From positions 62,138-126,137 of the forward strand of contig JADQAV010000031.1 in NCBI GenBank assembly GCA_019775845.1: a stretch of DNA of 64,000 bases. Direction: 5' to 3'. This document shows, piece after piece, positions 45,772 through 57,371 of this stretch (its first letter is position 1; every line of letters starts with the position of its first letter). The notes beneath the pieces are model-generated. The model was not told where the DNA came from, did not search any database, and was given only the letters and a program-made list of their open reading frames with translations. The position numbers and the translations under genes are program-made. Source of the stretch: Myrmaecium sp. VS I D KN 1 (taxonomy: Eukaryota > Ascomycota > Dothideomycetes > Valsariales > Valsariaceae).

Positions 45772-47333
45772 GGCGTGGGGAGTGGATCTCCACGCATGTG
45801 GGACGTTCGCGCAGTTCGGCTGCTATTTTTGGCTGCCTAACCGAGCACCGCCCCTTCGCTCCCCGCCATAGGAGTAATCTAAGGTAGCTACTGTACGGCT
45901 TATATACGGGATAGAGGAGACATACTCCCTGTATTATCTTACGCCTCCTGATATATACGGTACGAAGGTACGTACTGTACTGTGACCGACATAATGTCCC
46001 GGTGCTACTTCAATACCTTGGGTACATAAGCGTACCATCTACTATCTACTACTACCTGACCTCATCACGCTTACCTTACCTTACCTGATGAGCTTATTTT
46101 AGTACTTTGATCCTTCTCACTTGGCCCGCAAGGGGACTTGGTATGGTATCGTAATCGTGCCTGATTTAGATACGCAGTTACTAGCCAGGGGAGATGGACC
46201 TCATCTCCTCTCCTTTTCACCCACCGCCCTCGCACGTTTCCATCCCGGCATGCCTTGCTTCCTGCAGCTCGCACGTTCCTTATGTTTCACGATATGTATC
46301 TTACCTGATTCACTCCTAGCAATCTGCTAGTCCCTCCACATCTCATCACGGTGCACGATGCTAGGTCGTGTCAAGGGTTCAGTGTCAGTATTCAGTCCAG
46401 TATCCAATGCCCCGTGTCCAGGGATGATGGGTAGGCATGAGTACACACGGAAGGATGGCGGAATGCGGTTCCATAGCGTCGGCAATCACCATGCTCTCTT
46501 CCCCCCGCCTGCCCGCCTTATGATTTCGGCCTTACTTAGTAGACGGTAAGTGGTAAGCGGTAAGAAGGGAGAGACCAACGGTAATAGGTATGACGGTATG
46601 GAAGAAAGGGCACGTAGGTACTCTAAATGACACGCTTACCTGCCTTGCCATGGGTCCCCCTTAGCGGCGGGTTGGGGCCTCACCAGGGCTTCTCCATCTG
46701 ACGGGAGCTCCACCCGCTACCTGGCTACGCTCAACCGTGACGGCAGTAAATTTACCTATGGGGCTCCTACGTACCAAGACCGCCAAGGGGCTCATCACGC
46801 TGCCAGCCTTGCTCACCCCCCAACATCCTCCGCGGTGGTGGCGGAGAGCAGGCGATCCGGGCGCATTTATGTTGCATTTTCTGCTCCAATTCATCAAAAG
46901 ATGCCAAAGCTGTCAATCTCGCCAGTGTCATCGCCCGTCGCCTCGGCCGGAGCGTCCCACAGTACAGATACCGAACGCGCCCCTTGCCGGAATTCATGAT
47001 CCGGTACTCCCTCACCACATCGTGACATCCATCCTGCTACTAAGTTGTTACCGCGGCTGTCCCAATTGGCACACATCACTGTCCTACCTCCCCGGTCACA
47101 CACTAGAAATAAACCTCCGCTACCAGCCCGCACTACCCTTCGAATCGGAAGGAGGGAAGGCTGCCGTTCCGCTTGATCGACACATGCCGGCGGTGGGGAT
47201 GCAATCCTTGCAAGCCTGCGACGCCATGGTCCTCCCGCCGATCAATAAACAGTATCATCTGAGTACAAGTATTGAGTCGTCCGACCATCTCGAGCTCTTC
47301 CTTTGGGAAGCTTCCGATTTATCTGTCCCTCAC
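45772..47333. other. Spacer and upstream region of the gene at 47334
   Basis: AT-rich DNA with many TACC/GTAC runs (45,885-46,100), then an open region in the same frame as the following gene from about 46737 whose residues look like leader translation. No separate gene recognised. Confidence 0.4.
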
Positions 47334-48278
47334 ATGGCCGATCGCCGCTGCCCGCAATCATCTCCAGCGGACTATCAGTCGGCCACCTGGGCTCAGGCAA
47401 ACCATCATGGCACGCAAGGAGAAGACGACCCTTATATCCCCTACCGGCCAAGCCAGAGTTCTTCTCAAGCCAGTGAAAGCCAGCAAGGGAAGAGCAAGAA
47501 GAAGAGACCTCGGAGCTTCATCTCTCTCATCCGTCGTAACCGCACCGACGAACCCGCCTACTCCTACCTCTACACTACCCAGCCAACCGCTGAGCATCTC
47601 TCTTCCGCCCCTTCCAACATCAGCTCCCATCGCGGCCTCCCACCCAGCAGCCTCCCGCAATCCTGCCCCCAATCCAGTGCTTATTTGACCACCGCCAACC
47701 TCAACACATCTCCTTATCTGGTTCCCGGGCGCTCCGCAAGCTGGGAATCCTCTGCCACCACCACGGCAATCAACACCACCAATGCCACCGCCACCAGCAC
47801 CAGCATCACCGGACCCCGATCGCTTTCCATGGAGCCCTTCACCGACACGGCCGACTTCCACCTCTTCGTCGAAGCCACATCCGGCTTCGGCAGCACGCCC
47901 TTCACCCTCAACTCCCCGCAATCCCCCACCCCACGCGTCGACATCTCGCTCTTCAGCTCCCTAGACGCCGAGACCACTCGCCCGCCGTCCTCGCATGTGG
48001 TGCGTGCCCCGCCGAGGAGCGCAGCGGCGCTTGCAGATGTGCTCCGAGACGAGGAGGAAAGAGCACCTGCGGGGGATCAAGAGGGGGAAAGGATAGGGGA
48101 AGGGGAAGGGGAGAGGGAAGAGGCGAATGATCATGACGATCGTGATGATGATGACGATGGCCTTCCGGACTACGCGCAGTCCCAGGCGGAGATGCAGCAT
48201 CGGCAGCGGCAGGAGGGGATTCGTCGGGCGCAGGAGCTGGAGCGGCAGTGGAGGGAGAGTCGGCGATTTCTAGGTTGA
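47334..48278 (+). CDS. Ser/Pro-rich protein with C-terminal LPxY motif, unknown function
   Basis: The frame is open from 46737. I place the likely start at the ATG of MADRRCPQSSPADYQSATWA (47334) because upstream residues look like translated leader, but an ATG further up is possible (for example MQSLQACDAMVLPP). From 47334 the product is 314 residues. Visible parts: a basic KKKRPRSFISLIRRNR patch, a long Ser/Thr-rich disordered region, a short ordered block (DTADFHLFVEATSGFGSTPF), an acidic run, and a C-terminal helix DYAQSQAEMQHRQRQEGIRR preceded by LPDY. LPxY/PPxY motifs are docking sites for Rsp5-type ubiquitin ligases, so an adaptor role is conceivable but unproven. Family not recognised. 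Confidence 0.6.
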   Translation: MADRRCPQSSPADYQSATWAQANHHGTQGEDDPYIPYRPSQSSSQASESQQGKSKKKRPRSFISLIRRNRTDEPAYSYLYTTQPTAEHLSSAPSNISSHRGLPPSSLPQSCPQSSAYLTTANLNTSPYLVPGRSASWESSATTTAINTTNATATSTSITGPRSLSMEPFTDTADFHLFVEATSGFGSTPFTLNSPQSPTPRVDISLFSSLDAETTRPPSSHVVRAPPRSAAALADVLRDEEERAPAGDQEGERIGEGEGEREEANDHDDRDDDDDGLPDYAQSQAEMQHRQRQEGIRRAQELERQWRESRRFLG

Positions 48279-51200
48279 GATAAGGGTGGTCTGGATACCT
48301 GAAATGTGCTTCTTTCCTTTTTTTTTCCTACTTTTTTTTATATCTTCCTCTTTTGTTGTCCTTTCGGACTCTCGCTCTTACTCCAGCTTGGATTGGAGAC
48401 TATGATACCCTCGTTTTCTTTGCACCTTCGATTTCGTCACCTATCTTTGTTTTTTCGGCTGTTTGGCATATCCACAGTTGTATGAATGCCTGGCAATGGT
48501 AAATAAGGGCCAATCTAAATACGTCCTCTACAATTTAGATTTAATCAATCATCGTACTCGTCTGCACAGTGCGTATGATGCTGGAGAAGGACGACACACA
48601 AGAGGCTATGAAGCTAAAGAGCCTAGATGGCCCAAACGAACCGTTGAAGGTAGCTCTCTTCACTTATCACCTTCAGACGCATGCCACGGCCTGTGTCATC
48701 AGCTCAGGGAAAGAAATTCGCTAGGGAAACTGTTTTCCAGTTGCCGCCGTTGCCTCGATAGTACAATTAAACAGACCTTAACCCCTACCTACCTTCTTGG
48801 GTTGCGTATGATGAGATGGAAAGCTCGCACTTCTCCTTTCCACCCCAGAGAGCGGCGTTAAAGAGACTCGATTTAGAAAATCTTGGTATTCATACAGTTT
48901 TCTCCTTTCCTCTTTCCATCCCTCCACCTCTCTCTCTAACTATCCCATTTTAGGACCATGTCTACTGACCTGGCATTGCTGACGTGCATGGAACCCGGTC
49001 ATGCAAGCCCAGCAGGCCAACAGGTCAGGAAGGCTTCAGTATTGCCCTTCGAGCTGCTGATAACCTTGGCTCAGGTACTTCCGATTAAGTGCTATATCAG
49101 GGCGAAATCTGCGAGCAACGGGCGAGAAAGAAGTATTTGGAGGGGAGCGTGCCATACGATGGCAAGGGAATGAGTAGCTTAAAGCAAATCGCAGCTCAGC
49201 TGCAAAGTTGGTTGATTGAGAGAGCAATTGCGGGAGAGGCCCCACGGGCATCTAAGGATGTGCTAATGTTAGGTAGCCTAAGGGGCTGCTTTTCTATGAA
49301 CAGAGTAGACGGTTGCTTACTGTATACTTCTCGAAAGGCATCCCCGGTTTTAGCGACCCTTCCCGGGTCGGACGAAATGATTTCACTTCCGAGAAGGAGA
49401 GGGAGGGGAGAAGGAGTGGTTGCAAGAGTGGACGGATTTCCAGGCATGTTGGCATATTGTTGGCCATCGCTAGGTATGGGCTGACACAGGGCGGTCGATT
49501 TGCGCAAGCCAACCTGCACTCGTTGATTCACGTACTAGCACCCTGCGTAGAGGCTTAGATATGGTCTGCCTTTTGCATCGAAAAGCATCGGAAGGATGAG
49601 GCTCAGCAGCTGGAGGCCAGAATGATGAACGGCTGGGTCTTTCCTAGTCCTTCTCTGCCCTTAACGACATTCCTGACGTACACTCTCGCTTGCTCAAGAT
49701 GATAATCAGTGAAAACGCATAGTCTACCTTCATCTATGCATATAGGTGAGGCGACCTTCCGCGTCACCCGTCTATACTGAGCTTCCGGACTGTGGTGTAC
49801 TCTCCAGTCATCCAGCGCCACCATTCTGCTTTTGCGGCGCCCCATGGACGCCAATTACCGGGCCAAATATGGAGCAGGAGAGAATCAAGCTTCAGAGCGC
49901 ACTTAAATACGCCGACGCCGCCCCAAGCGCAGCCCCCTAGGGGCAGACCAGCCCAACCTCGAAAGCCTTTGTTGCATACGTCTATCGAGAACCCGAGGCC
50001 TCCTAGCCGAATGAATAGAACCGATCCTCTACTACTGCGTTGTGACCTATTTATAGGACAAGTCAGGATTGTGGCAGGTCCCCGCGTCAGCCTTACGGGG
50101 CCCGCTAGGTCATGCTTCTGGCTTACTAAGACGTGGTGAATTAGTTGGAAGCAGCGTTCCCGTATCTCCACTTCCGATGTCCAGAAAAACCCGAGGTCTT
50201 CAAGCATAGGTATCTGGGGCTGCCAGGGTGCCGGGCAAGGCAAGTCCAGTTCCCTTGAGTTTCACTGTTTCTAAGTACGTACGGTCAATATTCGAGCCGA
50301 GGGCTAGTGATATGTCTCCACGGAGTCTTACGGACAAAGGCATGGAATACGCTGAGACTGCTAAGGGATGTTGAGACACTTGTACGCTGGTGTCCGAGTT
50401 GACGTGTGTTTGCTGATTATGCTATGCCCTCACCCGCCGTTCCGTGATGCCTTTGGGCGCCCTCTACCGTTTAGGAAGCTCATTCTATTTACAGCAGAAG
50501 CAGTATGAAGGCCCCCCGTAGACGATACAGAGAAGCGTATGCTTCTATCTGTTAGATTACTCGTGATTGCCTTCCTCTTTCGACTATAACTTCCTGGATT
50601 TGTCAGACCTCCGGATCCACACCTGACCCAAGAAACCCGCACGCCTTGTCTGCGTATCCCAGCCTGCTCTCTTGAGATGAGCATACTGCCGCTTCCACCA
50701 GCCTGTGGGCTTGCGTTACAATATTTCCCCCACTCAGAATTCTGTGAGGACAGCACCAGAACGGGTCTTCAAATCACACACCACTTCCTTCGCAGACAGA
50801 ACAGAGGGCGGTATTAGTAAAAGCCGCCTCCGTCGAGCGGTCGGCTCGTTAGTCGAGCGTACCGGTGAGTGTGCCGAAGATTCTCTGAATACAGCGACGT
50901 CGACATCAGAGCTACTCGGCACCTACGAAGGATTTCGTTCCTAACTAGCTGCTATGTCGTCATGAAGGAGCTGAGGGAGCTCAGTGGAGGACTGTAGGTA
51001 ACCGGCACCGACTGGAACCTATGTGTCGCTATAGTGTTGGGTGGTGGATCTTGAGGGGTATAGGTGCGGGTGACATGATCTTTGCAGGTCCCGGACAGAG
51101 GGTGACGTGTGTTTCATGGCCGGAGGACACACGGCAGGATTCTTCGGGAAAGAGCAGCAGACTGAAAACGATCGCACCTAGGCTTGTGTAGCTACCCGAA

Positions 51201-51582
51201 ATTCTACATCGATGGGACAATGTAATTCGAACCCCGCAACGTAGCAGGTTATTGTTTTGAACACTGTACGACAAGCGAAGGGTAGCTGATGCTTGGTGCT
51301 CATTTTCGTTGACAAAAGATACATGCGTACTACTCTTACAGCGGGCCGAAAGTCTCCAACGTGCTCCGAAAGTCGCCAGGCATCGCGCAAGAGCGGGGTG
51401 TTTCTCCAAGCAAGATATCAAACGCCCTAAACAAGATCGACGTGACCCAGGAAACTAGGAAACCGACGTACACATTTCCACAAACGCTTCACCAAAGGGC
51501 TGCAAAAGCTGATACAATCTAGCACAGTTGACGGGCAGGCCTCATGAGCACTAGATCACTAGCGGAGCTCCCAAAGACTGAA
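48279..51582. other. 3.3 kb spacer without a supportable gene
   Basis: The first few hundred bases are the T-rich 3' region of the preceding gene. The rest is of mixed composition. The longest minus-strand frames (49603-49854, 49764-50243, 50430-50756) contain short protein-like phrases but no recognisable family, no clear splice chain and no repeats at their edges. It may contain decayed genes. Confidence 0.4.
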
Positions 51583-52446
51583 TTACAGTCTTCGGCCCAG
51601 TTCAGAAAACCAGTTACTTTGACTGATATGTTTGGCTTTCCCGGTTTTTGCGTCGAAGATATGGCAACCATAAGTTGCGGCATTAGGCGGAGTATATACT
51701 GGATAGGATTAGCACGCTAGCACATGAGCTCGCCAGGTTGCAAACATACGATGTAAGCTCACTGCGAACTCAGTCGGATTCGGATTCGAGATGGAATGCA
51801 GACCGAGCTTGTCCGACATGTAGGTAACCTGATCTTGATGGTACACGGTCTCCCTCTTGATTGTCGGTGGCGATGGCTCTCCGCTTGACACCGCAGCGGC
51901 GTCCGGCCAGGAGTATAACGTCTCTTTGAGAGACCCTTTGAGGACTTTCATGATGCAGTGGGCGTTGGCATGGCTGGGGGAAGGTTAGGCAATGCTCTTG
52001 GAAGAGAAGGGGTACTAATGAATCACGAAAGAAAATGAATCACGAGAGCGAGACAGGTTACGTACTCGTGTATTGGACTTGCTTTACCAGGCGACCAGAC
52101 GAGAACCAGCTTTTCGAGATTACTATAGGTTAACTAAAGCTAAAAAAGGACGACGTTGCTGAGGACCTACCAGATTGCTCTTCCCGTTCCCTCGATCCAC
52201 AAGGTTCCGGGTATAGTTCCGGCTCGCATCTCCATGAGCATACATTTGCCACTCTTCGGGCTTGGAGACATAGTTCTCCATGAGTGATTGAAGCTCCATG
52301 GGGTCAACATCTTCTGAGTCAATCCCGGAGGATGGGCCAAGAACCGTGCTAAGGTCTTGGACAAGTCTATGGAAGGCATCTGGCTTCCCGTTCACGCCGA
52401 CGAGCGGGCCAGGGCCGTAGATGATGTCTTGAGGAAGAGCGGGCAT
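51583..52446 (-). CDS. cdo1: Cysteine dioxygenase
   Basis: Non-haem iron enzyme that oxidises L-cysteine to cysteine sulfinate, the first step of cysteine breakdown in the cytosol. Exons 52171-52446, 52066-52109 (44 nt), 51750-51973 and 51583-51698 give 219 residues, all in phase. The cupin iron ligands are visible: His106 and His108 in SPIHDHANAHC and His166 in [10 protein letters not shown]. Cys113 (in [10 protein letters not shown]) and Tyr183 (in SLHLYTPP) match the pair that forms the Cys-Tyr cofactor in mammalian CDO. The C-terminus [20 protein letters not shown] is also family-typical. The start at 52446 gives an N-terminus of normal fungal length. Neighbours do not suggest a sulfur gene cluster. 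Confidence 0.95.
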
Positions 52447-53526
52447 GGTGAGATTAGGCGATAGGTATGGATATGAGATGGCGGTCTTGCGGTCCTTTAT
52501 ATTTGGGCAGATGCCGAGTACAGATCCCTATCAAGGATCAGGCGGTCGGTTCCCGCCTGCGGCTGAACGTTGCGCGTCCACCGCCCTTTGACTGGGGACC
52601 CTTTGCCCTAGAATGTGAAGCTGCAGCTTTGCCTATCACACAGCGACAGAGCAAAGCATGCACGAGTAAGGATCCTGCCAATAACGAGCCCGTGGGACCG
52701 GTGCACCTCTTTATGAAACCCTATTGGGAGTTACCTGCGGAGTTATGCAGGTCCTAGTAATATAAACGGGACTGCTCCCAAAGAATGGAAAGAATAGGGA
52801 TTGCACAGAATGAGAGAGTACAGTACAAGGGACGCTTCAACTGCCTCAGGTCTAGCAGATTTTACAGAGGAGAAAGATGTAGTACGGGAGGAGGAGAGGT
52901 CGGATTGCGACCATCTTCTCGCCGGCGGACATCGGCGACTATAAGGCGAAAGAGGCCCGATAGGGTCGGGAAGGCGCGGAGCAGAATGCCAAGCAAAGTA
53001 GACAGGTCCGTTCGGATAGCGCCACTCGTGACTCGTACCAGTACTGTACTGTACATGTACATTACGCACATACATGCTTTACTAGTACTAGTAGCACAAA
53101 CTGCAAGCCAAGACTATCTGAAAAAAACAAAAAGACCAAATTTACTAGGATACTCAGTATCTCTGGATCCACTCGCGTTATGAAATGGATCTTTCTCAGG
53201 GCCGCTTCCGATGTGACTTATTGAGCCATTGTAAAATTCCTCCTACCTGAGGCAGTCATGCTTGCAAGCTTTCAATACCACTTTCTATCGCAGAATACAG
53301 TACTTACTAATGTACGGTATGCGTCCTGCCCGGAAGTGGATCCGAGGACGCCCGGGGGTAGCAGGGACCACCTAGGGAGAACTCCCCACCATCGAGTTTG
53401 CGGAACGGTCGTCATATCTTGCCTCACTGAACCTCGAATTTTTGCATCTCCGCCACAACTCTTTGACTGCATTGCAACACCCGTTTCTACTACTGCTAGA
53501 GACGTGCCTATCAGAATTGCAACACA
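52447..53526. other. Divergent spacer between cysteine dioxygenase and DRG genes
   Basis: About 1.1 kb shared upstream region. It contains two perfect 12-bp palindromes (53050-53061 and 53081-53092) and other GTAC runs. No gene seen. Confidence 0.5.
53050..53092. repeat. Two perfect 12-bp palindromes in a divergent promoter
   Basis: TGTACATGTACA at 53050-53061 and ACTAGTACTAGT at 53081-53092 are each identical to their reverse complement and lie 19 bp apart. They sit between two divergently transcribed genes, so they could be protein-binding sites; no factor is assigned. Confidence 0.55.
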
Positions 53527-55187
53527 ATGGCGACCACTGTTGACAAGGTATGATGTCGGTCCGTCCGCGTTGAAACTGTTAGCTGACCATCCATTCACTC
53601 TAGATCAAAGAGATCGAGGCCGAAGTAAGCGCTACCGATAGTCGCATCGCTGTTGCACCGGACTGACCTCCCTTTTCTCTCTCTCTCTCTCACGTAGATG
53701 GCCCGAACTCAAAAGAACAAGGCGACGTCTTACCACTTGGGTATGAGATGCGAAGGGAATATGCGGCGATTGGGAAGCTAAGGCATGACAACAGGCCAGC
53801 TGAAAGCCAAGCTTGCAAAACTGAAGAAAGAACTCCTAACACCGTCTGGAGGAGGTGGTGGCGGCGGTAGTACGTATATTCGTAGCGGTGTTGGTACATA
53901 TTTTTGCTAATGCGCTCGTGCAGTTGGTTTCGATGTTGCTAGGACGGGTGTGGCCAGCGTGTGAGTGACTGTCCTCAGGCGGCGGCTCAGGGCCCAGAGC
54001 TGACTCTTTCAGGGGCTTCATCGGATTTCCGTCAGTAGGGAAAAGTACTTTGATGAGCAGATTAACGGGCCAACATTCGGAAGGTACGAGGACTCGGGTT
54101 GGTGTTGTCAGCAGATGAGCTAATCTACTGAAATCAGCTGCGGCATACGAGTTCACCACGGTACGATGAGTGTCAGGGAGTCTGTCTAAACATTTCTGAC
54201 AATCCGAAACAGCTTACTACGGTACCTGGTCAAATCATATATAACGGTGCGAAGATTCAAATTCTCGACCTTCCGGGTATTATCGAAGGCGCAAAGGATG
54301 GCAAAGGTCGCGGTCGCCAAGTCATTGCCGTGGCGAAAACCTGTCATCTGATCTTCATTGTTCTGGATGTGAACAAGCCGTTGACGGATAAACGTGTCAT
54401 CGAGAACGAACTGGAAGGCTTCGGAATCAGAATCAACAAGCAGCCACCAAATATCGTGTTCAAGAAGAAGGACAAGGGCGGTATCAACATCACAAACACC
54501 GTTCCCCTGACCCATATTGATCACGATGTAAGTACCGGTCCTGGGAACTGTCAGGAGTGCATGAATAACATTGGAATAGGAAATCAAAGCCGTCATGTCA
54601 GAATACCGCATCTCTTCCGCGGACATTGCTATTCGATGCGACGCAACCATTGATGACCTGATCGATGTTCTGGAAGCCAAGAATCGAAGCTATATCCCTG
54701 TCATCTACGCCCTTAACAAGATAGATGCCATCTCCATCGAAGAGCTGGACCTTCTCTATCGGATCCCCAACGCCTGTCCAATCAGCTCCGAACACGGCTG
54801 GAACATCGATGAACTGCTCGAACAGATGTGGGAAAAGTTGAACCTCAGGCGGATCTATACGAAGCCAAAAGGGAAGCTCCCTGACTACACTGCCCCGGTC
54901 GTTCTCAGGGCAAATGCTTGCACAGTTGAGGATTTTGTATGCGAGATCCTTGTGATAAGAGCCTTGGGATTTTTGCTGACCCCTGCATAGTGTAACGCCA
55001 TTCACAAGACCATTGTTGACCAGTTCAAGCTGGCTATCGTCTACGGCAAGTCCGTGAAGCACCAGCCACAGAAGGTCGGGCTATCACATGAACTCGCAGA
55101 CGAAGATATTAGTAAGAATGCGGTCCCAGTCTCCCCTAGGGCCTCTCGCGCTAATCCCTATTGCTAGTCACGATTATCAAGAAATGA
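53527..55187 (+). CDS. rbg1: DRG1/Rbg1 developmentally regulated GTP-binding protein
   Basis: OBG-HflX superfamily GTPase that in other eukaryotes associates with translating ribosomes together with a DFRP partner. Eleven exons: 53527-53547, 53604-53624, 53698-53740, 53795-53869, 53924-53960, 54013-54083, 54138-54160, 54213-54527, 54580-54936, 54991-55111 and 55168-55187, giving 367 residues with all junctions in phase. The donor after exon 4 could be 5 nt earlier, changing one or two residues of the Gly run. Motifs: G1 [17 protein letters not shown]2 EFTTLTTVPG, G3 [21 protein letters not shown]4 ALNKIDAI. The C-terminus is a TGS domain ([40 protein letters not shown]) ending ITIIKK. Length matches the family. 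Confidence 0.96.
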
Positions 55188-56109
55188 GCGGCGATTCCCG
55201 AGCGGAGAGGTCGCAAATCTGCTCTAGGGCGAAAACGAATGTCTGTTGTACTGGAGCATATGGAAACGGGTTTCGGTTCACTGGAAGGCGAGTAAGGCGA
55301 ATTGAATGTTTGGATTTGGCTAGAGGAGACGGACCAGGTACATTTGCGATTCCCCAATCGTGCTGCATCAGCATCAGTATGTTTATTTCAGTCAAGCAGC
55401 CCTACCGAATGTTTTCATACAGCTGCACGGAGAGCTTGACAGCTCAAAGCGGGCCGCAACGGCGCAACGGTGGCCCCATAAAGCGAGTGAATCCACGCCG
55501 TCTATAGCGGGATGGGGTTCCCTGTGGGTGTCTCGATGATGCGACCGCTATTGGAAAAGGCTCGGAGGATCCATCGCTTTTTCTTGACCACTCTGGTATC
55601 CATTCCGCACAGACCGTCCGGAAATTCGAGATAATGCGACGATCATCCACCAGGCTTTTTTCCGGCGTCAAGGACGCTGATTGGTAGGTCACTGTGCAAT
55701 TTCCAACAGCGGAAGACTGCCGCAAAGGATGAGCGAAGACACCGCCTTCGGCAACCATGTCACTCGGGCCTTTTTCGTCTACCGGGCGCCAACTGTTAGC
55801 TGTTGCTTTTTGCAAACTCCACCCGTCCTCCCCCCATTCTATCCCTTCTCCAAGCCTGGCCGCGGGCCCTGTCTGGATTGCTGTGGCCTTTTCCCCTGAG
55901 CACATCGAACTTCTAACGGCTCGGAGGCCGGGGGTACCAAGTGTCTTGCAGCCGTGCTTCTTCTTGAAAGCGTTTCAGCCAAACTCACACCTGGACGCTC
56001 TGATCGCGATCGTCCAGGGGCCGGTCCATGTTCAGCGCACTGATGCGAGGTTCGGGGATAGAGGAAGGGCAGCAGAGGGTTTCTTCGGCTTGCCAATTGC
56101 TGTACCTGA

Positions 56110-56269
56110 ACACCCCGCGTGCGATTGGGATAAGCCATGCCCCGGCAAGGGCGTCCGGGTTCTCCAACGGCCTGAGCAACGCAGCTAGTCGGCTCGGGTA
56201 CAACATATCGATTCTCGACCGATTCCCCGAACATGGGGGAGGCATGGCGATGACGGTGCCTCCTTCCTA
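56110..56269 (+). pseudogene. Possible remnant of a FAD-dependent monooxygenase N-terminus
   Basis: The plus-strand frame reads AIGISHAPARASGFSNGLSN then AASRLGYNISILDRFPEHGG and GMAMTVPPS before a stop. This recalls the dinucleotide-binding fold of salicylate-hydroxylase-like flavoenzymes, where a glycine-rich loop is followed by a strand and an acidic or Arg residue, then a GxGMAMTVPPN-like run. The glycine-rich loop is imperfect and nothing downstream continues the enzyme. If real, it is a short relic. Confidence 0.25.
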
Positions 56270-56814
56270 ACGCACATACGGAGATAGCCTGTTCAGGATT
56301 GCTGATTAGCCGGCTCGCACAGACGAAGAAGACTTGGTGAAGGTATCAAGCTCAGACGTACGACGGGAAGTTTACTTTTGGATTTTTCTTTTCTTGCCAA
56401 ACCCGCTGCTGCCGTGGACGGAGCGGACGATCGCACTCCTCGGACGGCTGTTGGAGCGGAGAATTGTAGGACGATCGAGTGACCCTGGGCGGCTCTGGCT
56501 AGTCGGGCGTCCGTTTTGGCAACTCACGACGCCGTTGGTCGGAGGCGAGGGCAGGAGCTGGCAACGGTGTGGACTGAGAGGAGCAGAGCGAGGTCGCCTC
56601 AACTTCCCATTTGTCCCATGTCCGCCGAGCCGGCGAGGAGGGCGGCCTATGAAGCGGCCGGGCAGGCGGTTGGCCCGCGCACGCCGCTGGCCGCTCGCTA
56701 GCCCAGACGGCCGTGCGCCCACACCGAGCGAGCCCCAGGGTCTCCGTCAGGCTGGTGGGTGGTGTCCGGTGGGTGGTGTCCGGTGGGTGCGTGGGTGTGT
56801 GTTGACGGTCTTTG

Positions 56815-56868
56815 CCCTTGCCCTTGCCCTTGCCCTTGCCCTTGCCCTTGCCCTTGCCCTTGCCCTTG
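56815..56868. repeat. Hexanucleotide tandem repeat (CCCTTG)9
   Basis: Nine uninterrupted CCCTTG units, running on into a short CTTG repeat and then GGCTGGCAGG repeats. The same hexamer occurs as three units upstream of the beta-glucosidase (1673-1689). It is not a telomere repeat (those are TTAGGG in these fungi). Confidence 0.9.
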
Positions 56869-57336
56869 CTTGCTTGCTTGCAGGCTGGCAGGCTGGCCGG
56901 CTGGCAGGCTTTTAGGTGCCGTCGCTATCGCTATCGCTCCCGCCCGTAGCACGAGTCCCTCCCATTCTCCCATCCTCCCGCCCTCGCAGTGATGCTCCGA
57001 GGGCGCTGCCCCCCAGGGCTTCAAGGCTCCCTCGCGCCATCAGCGGTCTCCCCACCGCCGCTAGGACCGCCCCTACTAGCCTCCAAGTGCGCACTAGCCG
57101 GGCTTACCACCACCTGCCACCTGCCACCTGCCACTAACCCGCCCGTCCGCCGGCACCTCCTCCACCCGGGTGTCCAAGCCCAAGGGCCGAGGAGAGGAGA
57201 GGAAGGGAGGGGGGCGGAGGGGAGTGGAGGGGAGAGGGGGAGGGAGAGGAAGAGGACGAGGAAGAGGGAGTTGTAGAAGGGCAAGAGGAGAGAGAGATAG
57301 AGACAGGGAGAGAGGAACAGAAGTAATCACTGGGAT

Positions 57337-57337
<1 letters not shown>

Positions 57338-57369
<32 letters not shown>
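57338..57369. repeat. CT dinucleotide run (16 copies)
   Basis: An uninterrupted (CT)16 microsatellite in the spacer. Confidence 0.9.

Positions 57370-57371
<2 letters not shown>

Noticed and set aside
49603-50756. Minus-strand frames with protein-like phrases (for example FTDYHLEQARVYVRNVVKG)
   Set aside because: No family recognised, no splice chain between them and no start in good context. Kept only as a remark on the spacer.
51220-51240. GGGGTTCGAATTAC on the minus strand, resembling a tRNA B box
   Set aside because: The bases around the TTCGAA loop do not pair into a T stem, and there is no A box or acceptor stem at the right spacing.
56815-56868. Interpretation of the CCCTTG array as interstitial telomere sequence
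   Set aside because: Filamentous ascomycete telomeres are TTAGGG. CCCTTG is a different hexamer on both strands.
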